64,000 bases of DNA, from positions 4,065,501 through 4,129,500 of the forward strand of contig NC_052474.1 of NCBI RefSeq assembly GCF_009730915.1. The letters are read 5' to 3'. The notes below the pieces were generated by a model, which did not search any database, was not told the DNA's origin, and saw nothing but the letters and a program-made list of their open reading frames with translations. Of the stretch, positions 44,787 through 55,482 are shown in pieces. Numbering within the stretch: the stretch's first letter is position 1; each line of letters begins with the position of its first letter. The position numbers and the translations under genes were made by a program. This stretch comes from Dioscorea cayenensis subsp. rotundata. Taxonomy: Eukaryota > Streptophyta > Magnoliopsida > Dioscoreales > Dioscoreaceae.

Positions 44787-44947
44787 TTTTTTTTTGAGAA
44801 AGGCGACAAGCACCGGAATCCAGGGACAAACACGTGGGGGAGCAGCGTTGCGCGAAATGGGGATCGAACTCGGGGAGCCACGCTCGACACTCGAGACAAA
44901 CACCCTACGCAAGGGACCTGATGCCAATAGACCAAATGGTCATTGGC
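44787..44947 (-). mobile_element. tRNA-derived SINE candidate
   Basis: Read on the minus strand, this compact GC-richer segment has an A-box-like TGGTCTATTGGC (44923-44934), then a B box GAGTTCGATCC (44861-44871), then an unrelated body ending GGTGCTTGTCGCC. It closes with CTC and an A-run (44787-44795). Two internal Pol III promoter boxes with an A-rich 3' end is the plan of a tRNA-derived SINE. I could not find a clear target duplication. Related 3' ends (GACAAGCACC-like on the plus strand) occur at about 45540-45556 and 46353-46370. The 75- and 70-codon frames over it are not genes. Confidence 0.55.
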
Positions 44948-46571
44948 AAAAAGAATTATTTTGTTTGTCTTATCCCTATTTATTACAGTCATTTATTGAT
45001 ATGTTATTTTCGTTTTATTAATAAATTATGGTTTATTTATTTTTAAAAATTTGGTTAATTCATATTTCACACATTTGATACCAATTAATCTTCAGGTTAT
45101 TTGAAAATTTTAAAATAAAGATTTATTTATTTTGTTTAAGAACGCACTTATTTCTTAGTGTATGCTTGCTTGGTGTAATACATAGTTAGACACTCGTCAG
45201 TTTATTGTCACATAAATAAAAAATAAAATAAAAGCATTCAGAAAGATTCCTCATTTATCTTTAGAATCTATTTCTTCAAAATATTTCTTAATCCCAAATT
45301 AACAATATACTTAATATCTTACAAATAGAATTATAAAAAATTTATTTTCTATTTCTTCAAAATATTTTTTTGTATTGTTTTGCAAAACCAATGATTTAAT
45401 TCACAATTCATGTTTGGGTTGTCCCTCAATTTCTGTGTATTTGAGATCAATAAAAGAAAAAAAAAAACTAAATTAAATTTATCGAAGTTGATCTATGGAC
45501 GGCAGTAGAGATATTTTTATATATATATTTTTTTAAAAAAGACGACAAGCACCTGGCAAATATTTTTATTTTTATTTTCTATTTGAGTTATTTTAAAAAT
45601 ATATGATTTAAATTAATGACATTGTTGTCTGGAAGTAGGTCATTAAAAGCTAGAGTTTTAATTTATATCCTAAATAAATGTCACTCATTTAGAAAGCAAA
45701 AGACATAGAAAGTACATGGTATTCCATCACTGCATCAAGCTTTTCATTTTTTAAATTTTCCTTGATGTTTTTAGATTTTGGTTGCTTCTCTTCAACTCCA
45801 ACCTAATATTTTTAATTTTTAATTTTTAATTTTTAGAAATGTGGATAAGCCATGGAACCTTTTTTTTTTTTCTTAAAATTCTTATTCAAGCATTAATTTG
45901 TTTCTATTTTTTTTTAAAAAAAATAAATATAGACAAAGTACTTTGGGAGATTTGAAATATTGACATTAATTTAATTCTGGTTATTTTGGTTTTGATATTC
46001 AACAGTAAATTTATATTTCTTAGAATAATATTGATGCTATTATTTAAAACTGAGTCATGACCTTCAATTTAGATTATAGTTTATAATTAATTAATCTGGT
46101 TAAAACACGGGCGAAATTATCTAATTATGTCAACAATCTTAACATAAACACAATACAGTTAATTAATTATAAAAAAAAAACACAATAAGATTATCACCAA
46201 CAAATTTGTTGTAAGCCATTTTTATAAGATTAAAATGAAATTTAGGTCATATTTTAGATATAAAATCTTAAACATATTTAGATTTGAATTATGTTTATCA
46301 ATTATTTTTAAGTTTTATAATTTTATTTTATTATTGTTATTTTTTAAACAAATACGACAAGTGCATCTAAAAATGATAAGTAGATATGGAGGTGCAACAA
46401 TAACTAATGATTCCCAAGAAATTCACTATATGGGGTGGGTAAACATGCAAGGTGATGAAAACCTGTCACATGCATCCAAAATAACATATACAATAACTTT
46501 ATAATAGTAAATCTCCTGTCCTACAATTATAAAAGGGTGAAAAATATAATTCTTCACATATGAGACTACAC
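44948..46571. other. AT-rich intergenic DNA
   Basis: Only A/T-rich DNA, with two short SINE-tail-like fragments (about 45540 and 46353). No supported gene. Confidence 0.55.
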
Positions 46572-46931
46572 TAAGGGGGCGTTCATTTCAGAGAAAGTGG
46601 GGGGAAGTGAGAGAAAGTGGTCTGACTTCCCCCACTTCTTGTGTTCATTTGTGCTGAAGTGGATTTTGAACTAAACACACTTCAGTATTTTTTTTTATTG
46701 AAGTGGGGGAAATGAGTCAATCTATAAAAAACGAACTTATTTTCACATCTAAAGTCTTTTTTGAATTCATAGAACTTCATCCAACACCTAAATCCTTAGA
46801 TTCTATTCTCACTTTCTGACAAATGAACACAAAAGTCATGGAAGTAATATCACTTCCCCCCACTTCAGAGAAGTGGCACTTCCCTCACTTCCTGACTTCC
46901 CCCCACTTACAGTGAAATCAACGCCCCCTAA
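46572..46931. mobile_element. Tourist-like MITE (354 bp, PIF/Harbinger type)
   Basis: The element spans 46575-46928 and is flanked by TAA (46572-46574 and 46929-46931). The inverted ends are GGGGGCGTTCATTTCA on the left and the complement of TGAAATCAACGCCCCC on the right, and similarity continues inward (AAGTGGGGGGAAGT on both arms). A 3-bp TAA duplication with GGGGGCGTT ends fits Tourist/PIF-Harbinger MITEs. It has no coding capacity; the terminal 60-70 bp are GC-richer than the middle. Confidence 0.9.
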
Positions 46932-47640
46932 CACTCACTTTATAATTTTATATATAATAATTAACATTAATAAAATGATATTATATATTAGCAATATATT
47001 TAAATATAAATATTTTAAGAATATTTTCTCATAAACAGTGAGTGGGACCAACCCCATTAAGCCACACCAACATCTCCATCTACCGAATTGACATAATTAA
47101 ACACAAAACTAGTCTGACTAGATGATGCTAAACCTAGTAATTGTGATGGAGATTGCCACCCCTACCATAAGTAAGTCTTGGCCTCGTGATAAATAAAATT
47201 ACTAAGAATATTCTCCACTAAAACCCTATCTCAAAAGAAATCAAAGTTACTTCCCGAAAATAATATAAAAAAAATAATTCCAAAGAAAAAACAGACAAAA
47301 TAAAAATCACAACCATGAACCATCCCATGATACAGAGCCAAAGAAAGTGATTTGGTTGCGCAAAACAACAAAAAGTCATTGACGAAAACACAACTAAAGG
47401 TAGTTACAAAAGTAAATAAATAAAAATAAATAAATAAATGGGAAAACCAACCACTTTTATGATTTATTATTTTCAAAGATAATAATAAATCACGTCTTTA
47501 TCACAATAATAATTATAATTAATTAATTAATTAATTAATCAACAGTTATGGAAACCACTAAAAACTCCATCTAAAAATTAAAGACACCGACCGCCATTAG
47601 AGGGCATAGAGAAGCAGCAACAGCAGCAGCGAAGCGAGCA
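46932..47640. other. Intergenic DNA before the rhomboid gene
   Basis: AT-rich. A TTAA run at 47517-47540 precedes the probable promoter and leader (47580-47866), which is GC-richer and CAGCAG-rich. The minus-strand frame of 81 codons at 47231-47476 has no known domain. Confidence 0.5.
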
Positions 47641-47866
47641 AAGAAGAGTCTTTGCCGCGTTCCACTCATTGGATTTCCATCTATATAGCTAATCTTGCTT
47701 GCAAGAAGTCCAAACCCTCACTGTCATCCTCCTCACCAACCCCATCATCGCTCCACATCCACTCCACCGATCGATCCATCCATCTTTCAAGGCAAGCAAC
47801 CAACCCAATATATTGGGCGAAAGCCACTCCCCATCTACTTCTTCTCCAGCTTGAGACGCGGCATCG

Positions 47867-50800
47867 ATGGCTAGCACCGGTGGTAAGCAGCGGGGGAACT
47901 ATGGGAACAGCGCTGCATCGGCGGGACCTTACTATTTTGAGGAGGAGGAGAGGGTTTGGAAGCCTTGGGTTGTGCCTCTTTTTGTCATCGCCAACGTCGC
48001 TGTCTTCATCGGCACTATGTATGTCAACAATTGCCCCTCTAATCCGACTCCTTTCGGCTCTTGTGTTGCTAGGTTCCTGCATCGGTTCTCCTTCCAACCT
48101 CTGCGCCAGAACCCACTTCTTGGGCCGTCTTCGTCCACGTGAGTCTTGGATCTCTGTGAAGATTGTGTTTTTATGGTTGTGATTGTGGATCTGGGTGTTT
48201 GCTGAGTTTTTTTGCTTTTAACTTTGGTTTTCATCTGTTTATTAATGGAAAGTTGAGGGCTTTTCTAGTGTTTGTTGTCCGTCTTTTATTTATGTGATTC
48301 TAATGTTTTGTGTTATTCTGTTTTTGCTGGAATTTTTGGTTCTAGGTCTCAGAGATGATTGAATTCTGCCTGTTGTTTCAAAAATGTCTCTTTGCGTTCC
48401 TTTGATCCTTAAAATAAAATATCTGTTGTCATTTATTTGGAAAACTATGTTGTTTATGTTTATTATTTTTGTTTTTCAATTAGAAGTGATATCTGTGTTT
48501 TTTGTGTTGTTGACTCGCTTATATCATGCTCATTTCTTTCTCTTTGTTTAGAACCATGGCTGACTGAAGGTCTGTTAGTTTTACATATTGAAATGAAGAA
48601 GAGGTGACTTTTCTGTTTGTATTTGATCTATTTGACCTAGTGGAATGTATATCATGAGAATTTTTTTTCTGTGAATGATGATGATATTTTTCTTTATGGT
48701 TATAATATCTCTCCGCAGTGTGTTACGAACTGCTGACTTAGTTTCTAATTGGTACATTTTTGACTTTTTGTTTTTTTTTCTCATATATTTTCACAATGAG
48801 ATGCTTTTAGGACCTAATCTATAGGTTTGAAGATGCATTTATTGTAATTATTATTGTAAAATGTTATTGCCATAACTGATAATATAGTTTCAAACTAAAT
48901 ATACCATTACCTTCATATGCTAGGAGAGTTGTGTTCTAGGGCAAAAGGTCTTAGTACTAAATTCAATGAGGATAAGTTACCTCTACCTTTTCTATTCTTA
49001 TGTGGAACATGAACATGTATCCGTTGAAATGTTAAAAACTTGCTACTCATTTGAGAAACTTATACCTTCTGAAATATCATCTGGAAATACCAGTCTATAT
49101 GTTTGAGTATCCTGTTGGGGGCTGAGTGGTTTTATTTAAAGCTGTCATTTTCACACCACCAGTTTGGATCTAACAGGAGAATTTTTAATTAATGAAATCT
49201 GTCACGGGCTCTTATTTCACATTCCTTTTAAGACATCTCACAGTTGATGTTTAGGATAAAGACACATTTTGTTGATCAAATCTGGCAGTTGGATGTTATT
49301 TTCTCGCTAATTGATTTTAGAGAGATATACCTTGGTGGCTGGATTTCGTAATGCTTCTGCTCTTATTGTTATGCTTTCAGATTGGACAAGATGGGAGCTC
49401 TTGAATGGAACAAAGTCGTAGAGCAACACGAAGGATGGAGGCTTATAACCTGTATTTGGTTGCATGCAGGTGTTATCCATCTTCTTGCAAATATGTTAAG
49501 CTTGATATTCATTGGAATTCGCCTTGAGCAACAATTCGGGTTTTGTAAGTATTTCACTCCCTTTTTATCAATTGATCATTGTTTATGTTTTAGACTTCTA
49601 AATTATAGAACAAGTGTTGGTTGATTGTGTCACTAGCATTAATAGAAGAGGAAAATAAAATCTGCTCCACTTGAACAAGGGACCACTTGAACAAGGGATA
49701 CCGTTAAACAACTAAAGTGTGGTCCCTTTAGTTGCCTGAGTGGATGGATAGTCCATCATGAATCTGCTTTTGCTTTATGAATTATAAACAATATAATAGC
49801 AGTGGCCCTCACAATTATTTGTCTGTTTCATTTCAGTGAGAATTGGGGTTATATACCTTGTATCAGGATTTGGTGGAAGTGTTCTCTCCTCTCTTTTTGT
49901 AAGAAATAGTATCTCTGTTGGTGCCTCCGGTGCTCTTTTCGGACTCTTGGGAGCTATGTTGTCTGAACTAATCACCAACTGGACCATCTACTCCAACAAG
50001 GTATGCATTCTTTCTTCAAAATCTTGTGCACTCATCTGTGTGACATATATCTCATTGAATCAATTTGCTTTCGTAGGCTGCTGCATTATTAACACTTGTC
50101 GTCATCATTGTGATCAACTTGGCTGTGGGAATACTTCCACATGTTGATAATTTTGCGCACATTGGAGGTTTCTTAACAGGTTTCCTCGTAGGTTTTGTGT
50201 TGTTAATCCGACCACAGTTTGGTTGGATGGAGCGCCATAATCTCCCCCCTGAAAGTCAGGTCAAGTCCAAGCATAAAATGTATCAATATGTCTTGTGGGT
50301 AGCTGCTATGCTTCTGCTAATTGCTGGGTATGAAACTTAAATCTTTATTTGCTATGTATGTTAATTAGAAATGTTGAAGGTTTTTGGCAGCTAATTCAGA
50401 GAATATAAGCTTTCACCTGTTAGCTTTTCACTTGTTTATCAGTTTGCCTGGTCTTGACACGTAACTTAACCCCCTATATGATCTATCACATAACTAGAAT
50501 TCCCAATTTAGCTTCCTCTTGATTTTTAAGTACTATCTCAAAATTTATCTCTAAGCTCAAATATAAGTCAATCCATTTAATTGAATATAGGAGCATGCCA
50601 TTGTTTATCATAAACTTCATTTCTGTTTTACATTTAATGACCATCAATATCTTCTTTGGTTTGGTAGAGCTGCACACAAATTTTTGGCTGGCTATAAATG
50701 CTTATTCATGGTATTTATGCAACAATCAGATAGCTTATGTTTCTTATTTTCGCAAAATCGGTGCATAAAAAATGTGAAGAGCTTATTACTCTCACCAAAT

Positions 50801-51055
50801 CATACAACAAAACCATTGGCCAATATGGAAATCTCTGCTTGTTTCATTAATCTTCATTGACTGGTATATAACTGAATGAACCGATGTAGGTGTTATTGAT
50901 GCAGAATAACTAACCGAAATATAATTTCGTTGCGGTTTCTCAGATTTGTGGTCGGATTAGTAATGCTATTTCGGGGTGAGGATGGGAATGAACATTGCCA
51001 CTGGTGCCATTATGTCAGCTGTGTACCTACATCGAAGTGGAACTGCAGCAACTGA
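47867..51055 (+). CDS. Rhomboid intramembrane serine protease (plant RBL)
   Basis: Exons 47867-48138, 49381-49544, 49837-50000, 50077-50327 and 50944-51055 (320 aa). It cleaves membrane proteins inside the bilayer. Plant relatives of this type (Arabidopsis RBL1/RBL2) are in the Golgi or endomembrane system. Conserved blocks: [19 protein letters not shown], the helix-2 [11 protein letters not shown] (His119, His124, Asn128), the catalytic GASGALFG (Ser176) and [11 protein letters not shown] (catalytic His228). Seven hydrophobic segments are expected, the first at about 30-52 ([18 protein letters not shown]). The C-terminus ends in a Cys/His-rich tail ([18 protein letters not shown]), also seen in Arabidopsis RBL2. 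All phases agree, and catalytic Ser and His are both present, so it should be active. The start gives a family-like N-terminus. Confidence 0.95.
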
Positions 51056-52229
51056 AGAAGAACACAAAACTTTTGCCATGTGTTGATGTGGTCTTAAAAG
51101 AAAACTAGTACTCAATGAGGTGCATGGCAAACCTTATAACTAGATTTTGTTCTTCTGTATATAGTTATAGGTTGTCTGCTTTGTGGCTTGTATGATCAGT
51201 TGGATCCCAGTGTGATATATTTACTTGCTGCTTTTCTTTCAGCGTGGAGATTGAAATTTGTTGCATTCTTTATTTGATATATGTATCTCTCTATTCATAT
51301 CATTTATTAACTATGTGTGGATCAAAATTTAAAATTTAATGTGCTCATTAATTTTGCTATGTTATTCTCACTTTTCCATTACTTGTAGGATGGGATTTAA
51401 ATATATTAAATAGACCTTTAAAATGAGGTTTTTTTTCCCTGATCTATTTGAAGCCTAAGTCAAAAAAAGATGATTCCACGGAATCGGTTTTATGATAGTT
51501 ACTATAGAACAATAGAACCGAGATGTGGTTTTGATTTCACCCGTTGTATTGTCTTGATTTAACTTCTAGAGTAAAGGGCATAAACCTTTTAAGATAATTA
51601 TCAATTTATTTTTATATTATATAATAAAAAATAATAAAATTTATAAACTCATGACTAAGAATAAATCACTTTTTTATTTAATGGTAATTACTACGAACCG
51701 AGTTCATCGGATCAAAATTCTAAGTTTAAAATCCTAACACAAAACATCCGGATTAATAAATGAGCTATTTTTAGTCACACTCACCTTTGTAAAAAAAAAT
51801 ATATATATATTTTAATACATAAAAAAAAATATATTTATGTATCAATGCTAAACAACAATTACCATTCCAGTTTCTTTGATTTCTTTCAATCAATGCGGCA
51901 AGATTACTTCTGTAATTTTGATCAAATGCTTCAATGCTTTTAGCACCACTAGACCAATGAGTTAAAGACCATCAATAAAATTTATCAACACTAAAACAAT
52001 AACTTGAGAAAGAAAAAAAAAGGTTAACAGGCTTTCTGTTTCGTCTCCAAAACCATTGTTAATGGCCTTTCTGATTCTACATATGACCTCATGAAATATA
52101 TGTTTTTGTCTTGCTATTTTGGATTTTGGTGTGTTTTTAGTAAGAAATGGAAATTAAACTAAAGTTTCAAAGATGGAGACCAACGCTCGAAATTTTTAGA
52201 CTTTGTTAAATTGGCAACATGGAAAATGG
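51056..52229. other. Rhomboid 3' flank and AT-rich intergenic DNA
   Basis: It should hold the 3' end of the rhomboid gene. No gene or clear repeat was recognised; A/T runs only. Confidence 0.55.
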
Positions 52230-52898
52230 CTGAAAAAAAAATTCTATGAAAAATGAAAAAATAGTCGTTTGATTGGCATTATTTTCTAGTGAGAAAATAA
52301 AAAAAATTTCTATGGAAAATTTAGATTTTATTGTGTGATTGCTCTTATTTTACGCGGAAAATGTAACATTTTAATTGAAAAAAAATCTCATTTATTGTTT
52401 GATTGCATCAATTTTTCTTGGAAAAAGTTACATTTTTCATGGAAGTTATTTAAAAAAAAAATTATTGAAATTGTTAAAAACTATTTAAAAAAACATTTGA
52501 TAATTATAAACAGTGCTATGTGGAATTGAATCTTACCATCCAAACGGCTCGGGATCTGTTCACTGATGTGGATAAATTTATTTAAAATATTATCAAGTTA
52601 TATAATTTTTTTTTAATTTAAAATAAAAGGAAAAAATTGAAGTTGATCCCTATCCTCAATTTGATTTGCCTCGCATGTTATTTTTCACATAGCCCATAGC
52701 TTGTTAAGTTTTCTTTGGAAAACTTTTCTTAGGGTGGAGATATGAAAAATTTTTCACTGATTTGAGAGAAAATAGGGCCACGTAATAAAGTTTGTGGAAA
52801 AATTTTCCACAGAAAATTTTGGCAAATAATCAATCTATTTAGCTGAAAAATGATCTGTGGAAAAAATTTTTACGGAAAAATGGGTAATCAAACACAAC
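52230..52898. repeat. AT-rich element, possibly a decayed MITE
   Basis: The stretch is full of short inverted and direct copies of GGAAAATTTT, TTCCACAGAAAA and GATTG-type strings. It ends at TGGGTAATCAAACACAACC, a type of end common in plant MITEs. The left border and a target duplication could not be defined, so the call is tentative. The tandem array begins immediately after it. Confidence 0.35.
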
Positions 52899-53134
52899 CT
52901 TATAGTTATAGGTATTTTACAAATATTAATTGATTATTTTATGTGCGAAAAGTGTTTTTTTTTTATGTGGACAAAATATAATTTACATTTATTGCCTATG
53001 AGAAAGAATTTTTTTTTTCTATTTTTGAAAAAAGGTAAAACACATGCTAATATCTCTATCACACGTGAGTTATTTGCTTTGAACACGCTAAGAAGAATGT
53101 AGACAAATCATCAACTATTGTTGTGAGAAGGAAT

Positions 53135-53165
<31 letters not shown>

Positions 53166-54433
53166 TTTAATCAAGGTGATAAAAACCTGCTAGTATTTCT
53201 ATCACGTATGAATTATTTGTTTTGAATGTGCTTGTTAAAGTGTGTGAGCTATTGCCTCGAACACACTATCATCTCATGGGCGCACATGGGGGAGGGTATA
53301 TTATCACTTATGAGTTAAATTTTTAAAATGAGGATTCGAACCTTTATTACTTTACATGTCATATGAGACCTATATTTGTACTTCTAACTAGAGGTGGGCA
53401 CGGGCCGGTTAATCGGGCCCGCCGGGTCCGGTTCACTGGAAGCCGGACCCGGGCCGTGCTACATGGGAGACCCGCCGGGCCGGGTTGACTCGAGCAGTCC
53501 AGCCGGGTCCCGGTCCCATTTCAGGAATGAACCGGACCCGACTCAAGATATCACGTAACCCGCCGGGTCCGGGCCAGGCCCGTTTGACCCGGCGGGTTTT
53601 TGTAAATAACAAAAAAAATGTCATGATGGGGTTTGAACCTAGGACCTCTCACATGGGAAAATATAAAGAAGTTACAAAATATTTTTTAAATTTAATCCCA
53701 AACAACAAAAAATTTAAAATAATTTATAATAACTTAAAAAATTTTATGACATATCAAAATAATTTTAAAAAGGATAAAAAAAAGCTACATTTTTAATTTA
53801 TTTATCTATCAAATTAAATTATTAGCACACTTTTTTAAGTGCAACAAAATGTATATATCAAGTAGTATTCTTATTTTTTAAATTGAAGTTATCATCAACT
53901 TATTTATTTATTATAATTAGGGTTGGCTCTAGATTTTACTTTGGTCTCTGACAATAGGGTTATTATTGTGCTTATCATGTTGTTATTGAAAAAAAGTTAC
54001 AAATCAAAATAATATGGTGTGAACCATTATTCAAAGATATTATTTTTTTTACTAATATATTTTTTTATAAATTGATTTACATAATTTAAAAACAATTTTT
54101 TGTAATTTTATTTTTTATTTTATAAATTGAAACAAAATAATCTAATATATATGTGACAAATAAGAGTGCGTTATTTAAGAGAATTTAAGAGTGTGCATAT
54201 GTAGAGATTTAGTGCTTATGAGCCAAAAGACAATTAACAAAATAATTATTTTTTAAAAAAATATTTATGAAAATTTATTGTTTGATACTTTGATATTTTA
54301 CTAATTGATTTGTATAATTTTTTAATTTATTATATGGTTTCTTAATTTTTTATAAATTAAATATATAAAATATTTTGATCCATATCCTACATCTATCTAT
54401 ATATAATTCTTTCCAATAAATATTAGAAAAAAT

Positions 54434-54500
54434 TGTAGCTCAAGTGGTTGGGTTTTTGTTATCCAAATTCAAGATCATGGGTTCAAATCCCATGACCAAG
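54434..54500 (+). repeat. tRNA-like segment inside the outer hAT element
   Basis: TAGCTCAAGTGGTTGGG matches a tRNA A-box context, and GGGTTCAAATCCC about 30 bp later matches a B box and a T-arm stem. The part between does not form a convincing anticodon arm and there is no acceptor stem pairing, so this is a tRNA-like relic and not a functional tRNA gene. Such blocks are common in plant repeats. Confidence 0.6.
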
Positions 54501-54583
54501 TACTTAGTATTAAAAAAACAAACAAAAACATTAAACCGGGTTTGACCCGGCCCGCCGGGCCCAACCGGGTTTTGACCCGCCGG

Positions 54584-55482
54584 GTCACGGGCAAGCTTGT
54601 CAGACCCGGCCCGGGCAATGACCCGGCTAAGCCCAGGGGTCAAGGGTCAATGGATTCGATCGGGTTGAACCGGGGTCAATAATTAAATATAAAAAATATA
54701 ATAATAATTAATAATAAGCAAATATAATATTAAACTCATAATTATATTATAAAAACATACTCAAATTTGATATTTAAATTGATAAATGACCTTATATACA
54801 ATAGAGTTTTCTAATTATGTCATTTATTTTTACATTTTTTAAATATTTACAAATTTAATATATTAATATATAATTATCGAACTTCTCTCAATGTTATTTA
54901 TTTATTTATTTGTTTATTGGTTGATTTTGTTAAAATAAATAAGAAATTTAATTCACTAATTCTTATATCTCAATTTTTATTTTGTTTTAATTTTTCTTAT
55001 ATTTTTTATTTAATTAGAATACTTTAATTTTATATTTTTATAATAAAATTACACTCATTTATTGTTTTATTTTCTTAATAAATTAAATTTTTAGAAAGTA
55101 TTTACATAACACATTAATATATTTTATTTTTAAATGTTAATTTTTGTTGGTATGTTTATAATATATATATATATATATATTGTAATTCTATTTATTGATT
55201 ATAAATTATAAATTAATATTAATAAATATACACGATTTTGTGATTTTTAATGAGAAAATAATAATAAATTATTAAATAATGTAAAAAAAATTAAACATTG
55301 TGACCCGATTGACCCGGCCGGGTCAACCGGTTCCCGGTTGAACCGCCCGGGTCACCGGGTTAATACCGGGTTTTTTAATACCCGGGTCAATGGGGTATAC
55401 CCGGGCCGGCCACATGGCCGGTTCCCGGTTTTTCCGGTTGAACCGGCCGGGCCGGTCCGGGTCTGACAACCTTGGTCACGGG
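54584..55482. mobile_element. Non-autonomous hAT-type element, copy 2 (883 bp), nested
   Basis: The element spans 54592-55474, flanked by GTCACGGG (54584-54591 and 55475-55482), an 8-bp target duplication. The ends are CAAGCTTGTCAGACCCGG and the inverse, closing with TCTGACAACCTTG. It matches the copy at 11724-12626 along the whole length, including the AT-rich core, with small indels (a shorter TA run and a short deletion near the left end). It lies inside the right part of the outer hAT element and therefore is the youngest layer here. No transposase is present. Confidence 0.92.

Noticed and set aside
47652-48182. 176-codon plus frame overlapping the rhomboid first exon
   Set aside because: Out of frame with the verified rhomboid coding exon; Ser/Leu-rich shadow.
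53433-53796. Overlapping frames rich in Gly/Pro/Arg
   Set aside because: Produced by CCGG repeats in the end of a non-autonomous hAT element; not transposase.
54434-54500. Functional tRNA gene
   Set aside because: A and B boxes are present, but there is no acceptor stem or proper anticodon arm.
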